A DNA stretch of 64,000 nucleotides from VXPQ01 sp965248175 (GCA_965248175.1 OZ252093.1:1860001-1924000), one strand, 5' to 3'; positions 51,472 through 61,007 are shown, counted from the first letter of the stretch. Numbers and translations are program-made. Notes: generated from the letters alone by a model not told the origin.

Positions 51472-52799
51472 GGGCGTGTCCCGTAAACTGTGTAAGTGGT
51501 CAATCGTACACATAGTTTCATCAGGAGGTGAAGACGATGCCCGAACTTACAGACAAACAGCAGGCTCTTCTGGACGAGTTGCTGAAGGATTTCAAGGGGG
51601 ACGCGCGGGACCTATTCGGCGAGGGGGGCTTGCTCAAGACGATAGGCAAGCGTGCTCTCGAGGCGGCATTGGAGGGGGAGCTGACGCATCATCTCGGCTA
51701 CCCTGCTCACGATCGGTCGGGTCGCGGCAGCGGCAATTCCCGTAACGGACGCACTGCGAAGCGGCTCGAGAGCGAGTCGGGTTCGCTGGATCTGGAGGTT
51801 CCTCGCGATCGCAACGGCAGTTTCGAGCCCAGGATCGTAGAGAAGCGCCAGCGCCGGGTAGCGGGCCTGGACGACGTGATCGTGTATCTCTACGCGCAGG
51901 GCCAGAGCACGCGGGCTATCCAGGACACGTTGAAGCGTCTCTACGGCGCGGAGGTCTCCTCTACGCTTGTTTCGGAGGTTACCGCAAGCGTTCTCGAGGA
52001 AGTGAGCGCATGGCAGGCTCGTCCTCTGGAGCGGGTGTATCCTGTCGTGTACTTCGACGCCTTGTTCGTAAAGTCTCGCGAGGAGGGATCGGTGAAGAGG
52101 CGCGCGGTCTACGTGGCGCTGGCGATAGACATTGAAGGAGAGAAAAAGGTGCTTGGCCTTTGGATCGCTCCGACGGAGGGAGCCGTTTCGTGGCTCACCA
52201 TCTTCGGCGAGTTGAAGGCGCGGGGCATGGAGGACTGTTTCATTGCGTGCGTGGACGGTTTGAAGGGTCTTCCCGAGGCGATAGAGACGGTCTATCCCCG
52301 TGCGCGGGTGCAGTTGTGCGTGGTGCACCAGGTGCGCAAGAGCCTGCGCTACGTGCCTTGGAAGGAGCGCAAGCCGGTGGCGTCGTCTTTGCGCGCGGTC
52401 TACGCAGCGCCGAGCGAAGAGGCTGCTCTTGCGGCGCTCGAGGCTTTCGAGAGACAATGGAGCGAGAAGTACCCGGCTATCGCTCCGCTCTGGAGGAAGG
52501 ACTGGGAGCGTCTGGCGCCTTTCTTCGACTATGCGCCTGCGATCCGCAAGGTGGTCTACACCACCAATGCGATCGAATCGCTGAACTACAGCCTGCGCAA
52601 AATCGTCAAGGGACGGGGCGCTTTCCCCAACGACGACGCGGTGCGCAAGCTGCTCTACCTGGGCCTGCGCGAAGCCGCGAAGAAGTGGAAGCGTCCGATC
52701 CGGGACTGGAAGGCTGCCCTCAACCAGTTCGTCATACTCTATGGAGACAGAGTCCCCATAGATCAATAAATTCACTTACACAGTTAAGCGGACACGCCC
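51472..52799 (+). mobile_element. IS256-family insertion sequence, 1328 bp
   Basis: Bounded by terminal inverted repeats of 27 bp (51472-51498 and 52773-52799; 24 of 27 positions match, beginning GGGCGTGTCC) and flanked by a perfect 8-bp duplication. One intact transposase gene fills it. Length, 8-bp duplication and a mutator-type transposase fit IS256. Intact ends and gene suggest a recent insertion. Confidence 0.93.
51537..52769 (+). CDS. IS256-family (mutator-type) transposase
   Basis: A complete DDE transposase of about 410 aa. VVYFDALFVKSRE contains the first Asp, FIACVDGLKGLPEAIETVYPRARVQLCVVHQVRKSLRYVPWKER the second Asp and the conserved C-x2-H region, and YTTNAIESLNYSLRKIVKGRGAFPNDDAVRKLLYL the Glu and C-terminal signature. 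AGGAGG lies 8 nt before ATG 51537, a rare strong Shine-Dalgarno in this window, consistent with foreign origin; the in-frame GTG at 51528 is too close to it. The stop is 3 bp before the right inverted repeat. Confidence 0.95.
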   Translation: MPELTDKQQALLDELLKDFKGDARDLFGEGGLLKTIGKRALEAALEGELTHHLGYPAHDRSGRGSGNSRNGRTAKRLESESGSLDLEVPRDRNGSFEPRIVEKRQRRVAGLDDVIVYLYAQGQSTRAIQDTLKRLYGAEVSSTLVSEVTASVLEEVSAWQARPLERVYPVVYFDALFVKSREEGSVKRRAVYVALAIDIEGEKKVLGLWIAPTEGAVSWLTIFGELKARGMEDCFIACVDGLKGLPEAIETVYPRARVQLCVVHQVRKSLRYVPWKERKPVASSLRAVYAAPSEEAALAALEAFERQWSEKYPAIAPLWRKDWERLAPFFDYAPAIRKVVYTTNAIESLNYSLRKIVKGRGAFPNDDAVRKLLYLGLREAAKKWKRPIRDWKAALNQFVILYGDRVPIDQ

Positions 52800-52807
52800 G
52801 TGGAAGG
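52800..52807. repeat. 8-bp target-site duplication, right
   Basis: GTGGAAGG immediately right of the IS, identical to 51464-51471. Confidence 0.9.
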
Positions 52808-53114
52808 CGTTGTCCTGGTTCACGATGTCCATGTCTGGAGCCTTGCTCAGGACTACGATGTGTTTACTGCGCACGTTCTGGTAGATCCCGAGGTCAAGGA
52901 GGTAGACCGTGCCTCCTTATTGCGCCGCCTGCGGAGAATCGTCTCCCATGACTTTGGTATTCAGCACATTACCATTCAACTGGAAGATTCGGCGGATGGC
53001 TGTACCGAACACCATCACGTCGACCACCTGCATGCTCACAGCAGGTCACGGAAGAATCTCACGTTAATGCAGAAACTGAAGAAACGTCTACGGCGACAGT
53101 GAAGCGGCATCGCC

Positions 53115-53573
53115 TTATGCCCCGAGCTCTCGCTGGCGCTTGTATTCTTTTATGGCGGCGACAGCCGCTTCATCGACGAGGTTGTTGAATTCATTGTCGG
53201 CGTGCCCCTTGACCTTTATCCATGTTATGCGATGGCGGGCGCTTTCCTGGAGCAACGTTTCCCATAAATCCTTGTTTTCGACGGGTTTTTTGCCTGACGT
53301 TTTCCAGCCGTTGCGTTGCCAGGCATCGAGCCAGCGCCGGTTGAATGCATTCGCGAGATAGGCGCTATCAGTGTGGAGTTGTACCCGGCACGGTTTCTTC
53401 AGATGGCGGAGCGCCTCCAGAGCTGCCGTGAGTTCCATCCGGTTGTTTGTCGTATGGAGTGCGCCGCCAGTCAGTTGTTTGCGGTGTGATTTGTACATGA
53501 GAAGGGCCGCCCAGCCGCCGGGGCCGGGGTTGCCGCTGCAGGCGCCGTCCGTATAGATGGTTATGTTTTGCAC
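53115..53573 (-). CDS. rnhA: ribonuclease HI
   Basis: Endonuclease of about 152 aa that cuts RNA in RNA:DNA hybrids. The acidic residues appear as IYTDGACSGNPGPGGW, NRMELTAALEAL and LHTDSAYLANAF, with the later WIKVKGHADNEFNNLVDEAA. The frame extends to 53669, but the conserved domain begins right at a GTG (53571-53573), which is taken as the start. Divergent from obgE. Confidence 0.94.
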   Translation of the reverse strand: MQNITIYTDGACSGNPGPGGWAALLMYKSHRKQLTGGALHTTNNRMELTAALEALRHLKKPCRVQLHTDSAYLANAFNRRWLDAWQRNGWKTSGKKPVENKDLWETLLQESARHRITWIKVKGHADNEFNNLVDEAAVAAIKEYKRQRELGA

Positions 53574-53673
53574 GATCGGGTGTCTTGAAGATGCGGCATT
53601 GACAGAACCGCAGCCGCATTGATCCGGTAGGAAAGCGTCGGCAGGCGAAGTATACGTATACGTACGCACAAGT

Positions 53674-54693
53674 ATGAAATTCGTCGATTACGTAACAATT
53701 ACCGTACGCAGCGGACGTGGTGGGGCGGGCGCCGTCGCATTCCGGAGGGAAAAATACGAATCGCACGGCGGCCCTGCGGGAGGGGACGGTGGGAACGGTG
53801 GTTCGGTAATCATCGAGGGAGACAGCAACCTGTACACCCTCCTTGATTTTCGTTACAACCGGCACCATTTCGCAGAGAACGGCGAGGGGGGCGCCGGCAA
53901 CAATCGCACCGGGCGTTCCGGGGAGGACATTGTTCTTCGCGTGCCGCTTGGCACCGTAGCCAGACAGCGTGACACCGGTGAAATCGTTGGCGAGGTGTGT
54001 GTGCAGGGCGAGCGATTGATCCTCGCGGCAGGTGGGCGGGGTGGCAAGGGCAATGCGTTTTTCAAGTCGTCGACGAATCAGACACCGCGTCATGCTCAGC
54101 CGGGCGAGGCGGGGGATGAGCGGGAGATTACGCTCGAACTCAGTTTACTGGCTGATGTCGGGATTGTGGGTTTTCCGAATGTGGGCAAGAGCATGCTTGT
54201 TTCTGTGTTGTCGGCAGCGAAGCCGAAAGTAGCCGATTATCCCTTCACGACGCTTGCACCTTCGCTGGGCGTTGTGCAGGTAGAGGAGTACCAGTCGTTC
54301 GTTATCGCGGATATTCCGGGGATCATCGAGGGAGCCCATGAAGGCAAAGGGCTGGGTATCCAGTTTTTGCGTCATATTGCACGCAATGCGGTGCTGCTTT
54401 TCCTGATCCCTGTCGATTCGAAGGATCTGGCAGGGGAATACAACGTCTTGCTGAAGGAAGTGGCGGCCTACGATCCCGTATTGCTCGACAAACCACGGGT
54501 CGTGGCGTTGTCGAAAACTGATTTATTGCCCTCCGAGGAGCGGATGCTTTTACCGGATATTGCGCAGGAGGATTTTCCTGAAGGAGCTGCACCGATGGCG
54601 ATCAGTTCGGTGGCGAGTTTCGGGCTGGACGCGTTGAAACGGCGGCTTTGGGAGGCCGTTCGGCAGAGCAGGGGGGATCAGGATTCCGAATGA
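53674..54693 (+). CDS. obgE: GTPase Obg
   Basis: Ribosome-assembly and stress GTPase of 339 aa. The glycine-rich Obg fold is at the N-terminus (GRGGAGAVAFRREKYESHGG, GGDGGNGGSV). The G domain has GFPNVGKSMLV (G1), DIPGIIEGAHEGKGLG (G3) and SKTDLL (G4). No C-terminal OCT domain is present, as in many Bacteroidota. Overlaps dprA by 4 bp. Confidence 0.96.
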   Translation: MKFVDYVTITVRSGRGGAGAVAFRREKYESHGGPAGGDGGNGGSVIIEGDSNLYTLLDFRYNRHHFAENGEGGAGNNRTGRSGEDIVLRVPLGTVARQRDTGEIVGEVCVQGERLILAAGGRGGKGNAFFKSSTNQTPRHAQPGEAGDEREITLELSLLADVGIVGFPNVGKSMLVSVLSAAKPKVADYPFTTLAPSLGVVQVEEYQSFVIADIPGIIEGAHEGKGLGIQFLRHIARNAVLLFLIPVDSKDLAGEYNVLLKEVAAYDPVLLDKPRVVALSKTDLLPSEERMLLPDIAQEDFPEGAAPMAISSVASFGLDALKRRLWEAVRQSRGDQDSE

Positions 54694-55871
54694 CGGAGAA
54701 GTCGAGAAGGCGTCGGGCGTTGTCAGCGTGCAACTTCCCCGCGTCGGGTGTGCCGGATGATGCGGAGCGACGAGCGCTCGTTGCGCTTTCGCTGGTTCCG
54801 GGAGTCGGATCGAGGCGTATGAGCGTGCTTATGTCGAGCATGGGTTCGGCCGAGGCCGTGCTTGGCGCTTCGGTAGCATCACTGACTTCTGTTCCCGGTA
54901 TTGGTTCGGATATTGCGATGCAGATCGCGGCTGCCGATTGCAGGGAGGCTGTCGAGGAGCAGTTTTCCCGGGCCGCAAAAACCGGCGCCGAGATGGTTGC
55001 ACTGGGGGATCCGAATTACCCGTTCTTGTTGCGCCAGATACACGATCCCCCCGTGTTTTTGTGGATGCGGGGAAGGTTGCCGGCCAGTCATGCTCCGGAA
55101 CGCATGTTGGCCATCGTGGGCACGCGGCGCATGTCGCCGTATGGCTTGCGTGTTACGGGAGAGTTGACGGAAGCGCTTGTCCGGGAGGGATTTGTGATCG
55201 TCAGCGGCCTGGCGTACGGCATTGATGCGGCGGCGCACCGGGCGGCCCTGGATGCAGGCGGCGGCACGATCGCTGTACTTGGGTCAGGCATTGATCGTAT
55301 TTATCCGGCGCAGCACAGTCGCCTTGCCGAAGAGTTGCTTGTCGAAGGCGCGTTGCTGTCCGAATATGCGATGGGCGCGATACCGGAAGGGACGCATTTT
55401 CCGCGCCGAAACCGGATTGTGAGTGGACTCGCTTTGGGTGCCTTGATCGTCGAGGCGTATGAGGAGGGAGGCGCGCTTATTACGGCCCGGCTGGCGGTTG
55501 AGCAGAACCGGGAAGCATTTGCGGTACCGGGCAGCGTACACAGTCCGGCCAGTGCGGGCGTGAACCGGCTGATCCAGAAAGGGGAAGCCAAACTCGTCCA
55601 GCGCGTCGAAGATATCCTTGAAGAGCTGGATATGGCATTGGAAGCGATGCCTGCTCCCGTGAAGGATATCCCCATACTTTCCCCGGAGGAACAGGTCTTG
55701 TGCCAGGCTCTTTCCACCGCTACAGGGCCTTTGCACATCAATACGCTGTGTTTGTCCGCCGGTATGGATCCGGCAACGGCCCTCGTGCATTTGCTTGATC
55801 TTGAACTGAAAGGGATCGTAAAGCAGCTGGCGGGCAAGCAGTTTTTTCTGGTTGCTTCGGTGGAATCGTAG
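54690..55871 (+). CDS. dprA: DNA-processing protein DprA
   Basis: Natural-transformation factor of about 393 aa that loads RecA on incoming single-stranded DNA. A helix-hairpin-helix-like N-terminal part (LVPGVGSRRM, LTSVPGIGSDIAMQI) precedes the Rossmann domain: IVGTRRMSPYG, VSGLAYGIDAAAHRAAL, AVLGSGIDRIYPAQHSRLAEEL, FPRRNRIVSGLA. The C-terminal winged-helix part is present. The ATG overlaps the obgE stop as ATGA; the open frame further upstream lies in obgE. Confidence 0.95.
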   Translation: MTEKSRRRRALSACNFPASGVPDDAERRALVALSLVPGVGSRRMSVLMSSMGSAEAVLGASVASLTSVPGIGSDIAMQIAAADCREAVEEQFSRAAKTGAEMVALGDPNYPFLLRQIHDPPVFLWMRGRLPASHAPERMLAIVGTRRMSPYGLRVTGELTEALVREGFVIVSGLAYGIDAAAHRAALDAGGGTIAVLGSGIDRIYPAQHSRLAEELLVEGALLSEYAMGAIPEGTHFPRRNRIVSGLALGALIVEAYEEGGALITARLAVEQNREAFAVPGSVHSPASAGVNRLIQKGEAKLVQRVEDILEELDMALEAMPAPVKDIPILSPEEQVLCQALSTATGPLHINTLCLSAGMDPATALVHLLDLELKGIVKQLAGKQFFLVASVES

Positions 55872-56045
55872 ACAGAGAGGATTCGGTTCACCCGGATAGA
55901 TTTTTGCGGGATCACGGTGTCATGATTCCGGTGCATCCTAAGGCGGGATGAGTTTTGTAGTACAGAGATATGGCCCGGCGCTGTAATCGAGGGCGTATCG
56001 AACCCGGTCGCGTCGCTTCAACACAAGGGTATCCTCACCGATTGC

Positions 56046-56075
56046 TTGACAAGCGTATATTCCAAGACGTATTCT
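56046..56075 (+). promoter_or_regulatory. sigma70-like promoter of the unknown secreted protein
   Basis: TTGACA (56046-56051), 18-nt spacer, TATTCT (56070-56075); the predicted start is about 75 nt before the ATG at 56158. The rest of the 286-bp gap after dprA shows nothing else. Confidence 0.5.
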
Positions 56076-56157
56076 ACGGAAGCAAACCGCTACACAAAGT
56101 GGCAGGGTCCAAAGCAGTGGACCACTTGAAGCACCGTCTATTTTTTAGATCGTTTCC

Positions 56158-57210
56158 ATGACGGCATCAGGAAAACCTCAATCAGTATTACTGCTTCTCT
56201 TTCCCGTCTTATTCTTTTTTACGTCAGCCGCTTCGGCTCAGCCGGATGCACCTTTTACTGTCGGCATTGTCCAACCGGGTGGCCTTCTTGTACCGGTAGC
56301 GACTTTCGACGGGATGGATTGGTCCAGCCCTTGGCCCTATGACGCTGTTTTCGATGAAGAGACACCCTCATGGCCTGATCTGCCGGAAGACTGGAATCGT
56401 GGGGGTGGATCGCTGGCAGACTGGACTTTGTGGTTCGAGCGTTCCCTTCCGTCTTCCCAGGAGCGCTTGTATGGATACGATTGGGCTGACCAGCTATTGC
56501 CGGCGCAGACAACATTCTCCCCCACTGCTCTCGTTGAAACCTCAAAATGGTGCGCTATGAATATTGCGCTGGCAACCAACCTTGGAGATCGCCGAAGTCA
56601 CGAGCGGGATTATTGTCTTGGTTCCAAGAAAGGTGTTGCAACAACTGCAGAGTTTCCACCCGAGAAGGTCGAAAGACTTGATCCCCAGGGCGAGAATAGC
56701 CAGGAGATTTTGGCGGGGATTGAGGACATCTTCAATGTGATCGAAAGCGAATCAGTCGAACAGCAGGCCGCTATACCAAGGGAAGGAACCGACAAGGAAC
56801 AACTATGGAGTGGGCAATGGCTGGATGCTGATCGCCGCAACGAAATTCCGCTTGAAGTGCGGGAGGCGTTCCGTATACGCGAAGCCAACGCCACCATCTA
56901 CTACATGGAAATCGTTCGACCTTATCAGGCCCGCTGGATGAAAGGCTGCCCTACCTATTCTCAACTTCGAACCTGGGTTCTGGTTAATAATGACGACGAG
57001 GATCTCATACTGCTCAAGAAGGACTTCGTCATGACGGCGTGCGACGGAAAGGCGGCCAGATGGAATACGCCCATAGTTCTCTGGAGACACGCTGCAGGTA
57101 TCGATCTGTTGGTTAGACAGCGTGGCTATGAGGGCGAATCCTATTTCATCCTGAGGATTGCCAACGGCGCCGCTACAGAGCTAACTCATGTGGGATGGGG
57201 TGGGGCCTGA
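56158..57210 (+). CDS. unknown secreted protein
   Basis: A 350-aa protein with a signal peptide (LLLLFPVLFFFTSAASAQ) and no recognised domain. Four or five cysteines (KWCAMN, DYCLGS, KGCPTY, TACDGK) could form disulfides. Tryptophan is frequent early (DWSSPWPYDAVF, SWPDLPEDWN). It sits among conserved housekeeping genes but has its own promoter and a slightly lower GC content at its 5' end, so it may be an accessory insertion. Confidence 0.65.
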   Translation: MTASGKPQSVLLLLFPVLFFFTSAASAQPDAPFTVGIVQPGGLLVPVATFDGMDWSSPWPYDAVFDEETPSWPDLPEDWNRGGGSLADWTLWFERSLPSSQERLYGYDWADQLLPAQTTFSPTALVETSKWCAMNIALATNLGDRRSHERDYCLGSKKGVATTAEFPPEKVERLDPQGENSQEILAGIEDIFNVIESESVEQQAAIPREGTDKEQLWSGQWLDADRRNEIPLEVREAFRIREANATIYYMEIVRPYQARWMKGCPTYSQLRTWVLVNNDDEDLILLKKDFVMTACDGKAARWNTPIVLWRHAAGIDLLVRQRGYEGESYFILRIANGAATELTHVGWGGA

Positions 57211-57437
57211 TTGAATCGGTGTTTCGGCTTCTCTGACGGGAGCGGATCATTACTCGGGGACATTTCATATGGAGATGATGGGCAAGGATTAAACGTTAGA
57301 GGTTTGTCCCGTAGCATGATTCGCCTGCGCAGACAGCTCGGATCGCAAGCCACCTGGAAAATCGAAGTGTTTCCGCCAGCCTGTCTTTTGAAAAACCTGT
57401 AGTGCCGGTCATATCGCTATCCGCCAATGAACCCGCC

Positions 57438-58547
57438 ATGCCCGAAGAACGGGTCGAACAGATCATAACGCTCCAGGTACCTGCCGGATATACGGAATCT
57501 CTTCGGATTGACCGGTACCTTGCCCGATTTCTGCCGAATGTTTCCCGCACCAAGGTGGGCAAGGGCATCGAAGAGGGATTGGTAGCGGTGAACGGTGCGA
57601 CGATCAGCAAACCGTCACACATCGTGCAGGCCGGCGATACGATCGTATGCACGATATTGCGTCCTCCGCCGATCGAGGCGCAGCCTGAGCCTATTGCTCT
57701 CGACATCGTGTACGAAGACGATGCGGTAATCGTGGTGGACAAGCCCGCCGGCATGGTCGTACACCCTGCGTACGGACATCGCACGGGTACGCTTGTGAAT
57801 GCCTTGCTTCACCATGTGGGCGCCGGTCCGATCGGCGTAGATGCCGGTCTGGAAGGCGAAGAGTTTCCGAACGATGACATGCAGGGTGTCGGGCTTTCCG
57901 TTCTGCATGCACTCCCGGATCGGGACGATGACCCGGCGATCCGTCCAGGTATCGTACATCGGCTCGACAAGGACACATCCGGTCTGGTGGTTGTGGCGAA
58001 AGACGATGCGTCCCATCGCCATCTGGCCCGGCAATTCGCGGAACACACGATTGTGCGGCGGTATCTCGCTGTGCTATGGGGCCTTCCAGATCCAGTTGGC
58101 GGGCGTATCGAAGGAGATATCGGGCGCGATCCACGTGATCGAAAGCGGATGGCCGTAGTGCCTTCGGGCACGGGAAAACACGCGGTGACACACTACGAAA
58201 CACTGGAGCGCCTGGACCATACCGTACTGGCTTCTTTTCACCTGGAGACGGGTCGAACCCACCAGATTCGCGTCCATGCACAACACATGGGGCATCCCGT
58301 GTTCGGGGATGAGACGTACGGCGGGCGAGCGTTGCGGTTCGGTCCGGTTTCGGCAAGCCGTAAGGCGTTTGCACACAATCTTTTTACACGGCTCGACCGG
58401 CAGGCGCTTCATGCGGAAACGCTGGCGTTCATTCATCCCCGGACAGGGCAGGAGGTGTCGTTCCGAGCCGATCTTCCGGAAGACATGAGGTATGTGATCG
58501 AGCGCTTGCGCCGTGCCGGCGGGGCGGACCCTGCACCCGATCCCTGA
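57438..58547 (+). CDS. rluD: RluA-family rRNA pseudouridine synthase (RluD-like)
   Basis: About 369 aa: an N-terminal S4 domain (LRIDRYLARFLPNVSRTKVGKGIEEGLVAVNG) and a pseudouridine synthase domain with HRLDKDTSGLVVVAK, whose Asp is catalytic. ETGRTHQIRVHAQHMGHPVFGDETYGG is the conserved third motif. E. coli RluD modifies helix 69 of 23S rRNA. The frame opens at GTG 57402; ATG 57438 is preferred. A 30-residue insert (DAGLEGEEFPNDDMQ...) separates the first two motifs of the catalytic domain. Confidence 0.92.
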   Translation: MPEERVEQIITLQVPAGYTESLRIDRYLARFLPNVSRTKVGKGIEEGLVAVNGATISKPSHIVQAGDTIVCTILRPPPIEAQPEPIALDIVYEDDAVIVVDKPAGMVVHPAYGHRTGTLVNALLHHVGAGPIGVDAGLEGEEFPNDDMQGVGLSVLHALPDRDDDPAIRPGIVHRLDKDTSGLVVVAKDDASHRHLARQFAEHTIVRRYLAVLWGLPDPVGGRIEGDIGRDPRDRKRMAVVPSGTGKHAVTHYETLERLDHTVLASFHLETGRTHQIRVHAQHMGHPVFGDETYGGRALRFGPVSASRKAFAHNLFTRLDRQALHAETLAFIHPRTGQEVSFRADLPEDMRYVIERLRRAGGADPAPDP

Positions 58548-58680
58548 ACATCGGATTACCGCATGGGGGAATGTGTGCCGTGGCGAACAAGGCGGAATAC
58601 AAAACGTTAAGAAGAGGTACGTCCGCTTGCTCGCATGACTTCGCGTTTTGTAAACACTTCATATTCTCTGCGCATTTTCT

Positions 58681-60021
58681 GTGGCGAAGATCTGGCGGAA
58701 CATACGCGGTGCGTTCGATATCCTGCCTTGGCCATCCGTGGCGGATGGGGTTGCCATGCCTGGCAGTTCGGCCTGGCAGTATGTCGAGGACGTTATCCGC
58801 AAGACCATGGCCCGCTTTCATTTCGAGGAGATCCGTACGCCTGTTCTTGAAGAGGAGGGGTTGATCGTCCGGGGCATTGGCGAAGGGACGGATATTGTCA
58901 CGAAGGAAATGTTTGTGGTAGAGCGGGGGAATGACCGGTATGTGCTGCGTCCCGAAGTGACGGCGCCAGTGATGCGCGCCTGGCTCCAGCACCGCCTCGA
59001 ACAGCGTGGCGGGGTACAGAGGTTGTACTACATTGGTCCGTGTTTTCGGGCGGAACGCCCCCAGAAGGGGAGGTATCGGCAATTCCACCAGTTTGGGTGC
59101 GAAACAATCGGAGCGGATGACCCGCGGGCAGATGCCGAAGTCATTGCGCTTATGCTGGCTATTTACGATGCCTTGGGCATAACGGGAAGCAGGCTCCGCA
59201 TCAATACGCTGGGTCTTCCGGAGGAGCGGCAACAGTACGTAGAGGCCCTCCGCGCCTGGTTGAGTCCACACAAAGACACCCTTTCGGAGAGCGGGCAGCG
59301 GCGGCTCGAAAAGAATCCGCTTCGCATCCTTGACACGAAAGATGAGCGCGAGCAGGCGTTGCTCCGGGATGCCCCCTTGTTGATCGATTTTACGGGTGAA
59401 CAAACCCGGGAACGGTATGAAAGCGTGAAACGATGTCTGGGCGAAGTAGGGATTGACTTCGTTGAGGATTTACTACTGGTCCGGGGGCTGGATTATTACA
59501 TGCATACGGCGTTCGAACTGGAGAGCCCGGACCTCGGTGCGCAGAGTGCGTTGGCAGGCGGCGGCCGATACGATCTGTTGGCTTCCGCATTGGGATCGGA
59601 TCGTCCTGCGCCGGGTGTAGGCTTTGCTGCCGGGATCGAGCGATTGCTTCTGGCGCTCGATGCGCAAGATGCGAATATTCCGGAAGCCCCCCCCCCGGAC
59701 GTTTTTCTGGTGGCGCTCGGCGACGATGCACAGCAGTGGGCATTTAGGGAGGCCCAACGTTTGCGGGGGCAGGGGATGTCGGCGAGTTTTGACCTGAAGG
59801 GCCGTTCCATGAAGGCGCAAATGCGGGAGGCCCACCGGCAGCGAGCACCGTTTACACTGATTGCGGGGCAGACCGAACTGGAGAGCGGGGTTGTTCAACT
59901 GAAAAACATGGATTCAGGCGAACAGGTTCAGCTTCCTGCCAACGAGGCGCCGGGCCATATATCGAAATGCTTACGGGATGCTTGCGGGAGCGAGGGTTCT
60001 GCTCCGACCTCTTCCCGATAA
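58681..60021 (+). CDS. hisS: histidyl-tRNA synthetase
   Basis: Class-II synthetase of 446 aa. The N-terminal NIRGAFDILPWPS, motif 2 GPCFRAERPQKGRYRQFHQFGCETIG, the His-specific RGLDYYMHTAFE and motif 3 GFAAGIERLLLAL are all present, then the anticodon-binding domain. The start is GTG at 58681. The protein ends with a polar tail. lgt follows after 22 bp. Confidence 0.95.
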   Translation: MAKIWRNIRGAFDILPWPSVADGVAMPGSSAWQYVEDVIRKTMARFHFEEIRTPVLEEEGLIVRGIGEGTDIVTKEMFVVERGNDRYVLRPEVTAPVMRAWLQHRLEQRGGVQRLYYIGPCFRAERPQKGRYRQFHQFGCETIGADDPRADAEVIALMLAIYDALGITGSRLRINTLGLPEERQQYVEALRAWLSPHKDTLSESGQRRLEKNPLRILDTKDEREQALLRDAPLLIDFTGEQTRERYESVKRCLGEVGIDFVEDLLLVRGLDYYMHTAFELESPDLGAQSALAGGGRYDLLASALGSDRPAPGVGFAAGIERLLLALDAQDANIPEAPPPDVFLVALGDDAQQWAFREAQRLRGQGMSASFDLKGRSMKAQMREAHRQRAPFTLIAGQTELESGVVQLKNMDSGEQVQLPANEAPGHISKCLRDACGSEGSAPTSSR

Positions 60022-60043
60022 ACGCCACGCGCCACTGTAAACG

Positions 60044-61000
60044 ATGTATCCGCGACTGAGCGACATATTTCAGGACGTTTTCGGCTTCAGCTTGCCGTTC
60101 CCTATTTATTCGTTTGGCGCCATGGTGGCGGTGGGGGTCATTACGGGCATGTGGCTGGCGCAGCGTGAGTTGGACCGCATGCACGGCGTCGGCCGCATCG
60201 GCAGCGTGCGTGTGGGTGTGAAGGGGGGCGGTAAGAAAGGCCGTGCGATGGTGCAGGAAGCGCTTCCATCCGCGTTGATGGGTACCGTAACCGTGCTGGT
60301 TGTGGTATGCGGCATTGCCGGGGCCAAGGTTTTTCACATTCTGGAAAACCTCGAAACGTTCTTTGCCGATCCTGCAGGTATGCTTTTCTCCTCGGGCGGT
60401 TTGACATTCTACGGGGGACTGATTGTGGCCGGCACCGTCATTACGGTCTATGTGCGCAGGAAGGGAGTATCGGGAGCAGCTTTTGCCGATGCGCTGGCGC
60501 CGTCTCTCATGCTTGCTTACGGCATCGGGCGGATCGGCTGTCACCTTGCCGGTGATGGCGATTGGGGCATTCCAGCGGATCTTCTTGCCCAACCGGAGTG
60601 GATTCCGACCTGGTTATGGGCGGAGACCTATCCGAATAACATCCTTGGTATAAACTTGCCGGAATCGGGGGTGTACCCGACATCCATCTACGAATTTCTG
60701 ATGGCGTCGGCGTTGTTCGGGTTGCTGTGGGCGCTTCGGAAACATCCTTACCGCAATGGGTGGCTCTTTTCGTGGTACCTTGTTTTCAACGGGGTCGAAC
60801 GGTTTCTCATCGAGCAAATACGGGTCAATAACACGTTCGATGTCCTCGGTGTGACGGTCACGCAGGCTGAAATCATATCTCTTGTAGCGCTTCTGCTTGG
60901 GCTGGCCGGGCTCGCGTATACGTGGAAACGCCGCCCGGAGCAAACGTTGCCCGATCTGTCTTCTTCTATCCCGGGCGTTCATGCGGCCGCTGGGGGCTGA
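60044..61000 (+). CDS. lgt: prolipoprotein diacylglyceryl transferase
   Basis: A 318-aa polytopic membrane enzyme that attaches diacylglycerol to lipoprotein cysteines. LTFYGGLIVAG and the Lgt signature region YGIGRIGCHLAGDGDWG, then the C-terminal RNGWLFSWYLVFNGVERFLIEQIRVN are visible. A glycine/lysine-rich loop (VKGGGKKGRAM) after the first span is longer than usual. rlmB starts 8 bp later. Confidence 0.93.
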   Translation: MYPRLSDIFQDVFGFSLPFPIYSFGAMVAVGVITGMWLAQRELDRMHGVGRIGSVRVGVKGGGKKGRAMVQEALPSALMGTVTVLVVVCGIAGAKVFHILENLETFFADPAGMLFSSGGLTFYGGLIVAGTVITVYVRRKGVSGAAFADALAPSLMLAYGIGRIGCHLAGDGDWGIPADLLAQPEWIPTWLWAETYPNNILGINLPESGVYPTSIYEFLMASALFGLLWALRKHPYRNGWLFSWYLVFNGVERFLIEQIRVNNTFDVLGVTVTQAEIISLVALLLGLAGLAYTWKRRPEQTLPDLSSSIPGVHAAAGG

Positions 61001-61007
61001 GGCTGCC

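Larger units (their letters stand above)
50723..53102 (+). pseudogene. czcD: CDF-family metal exporter interrupted by an IS element
   Basis: The gene is split. The first part (50723-51471) has a His-rich N-terminus (GHSHSHDHSHDHSHGLGGHEHD), six membrane spans and the HxxxD pairs ADAGHMLTDAAS and HVIADLLGS of zinc-exporting CDFs. The second part (52800-53102) resumes exactly in frame, EDVEG|VVLVHDVHVWSL, through the cytoplasmic domain to a basic tail. Removing the IS and one 8-bp target copy restores an uninterrupted protein of about 347 aa. As written, the reading frame runs into the IS and stops at 51745, losing the C-terminal domain. Confidence 0.9.
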
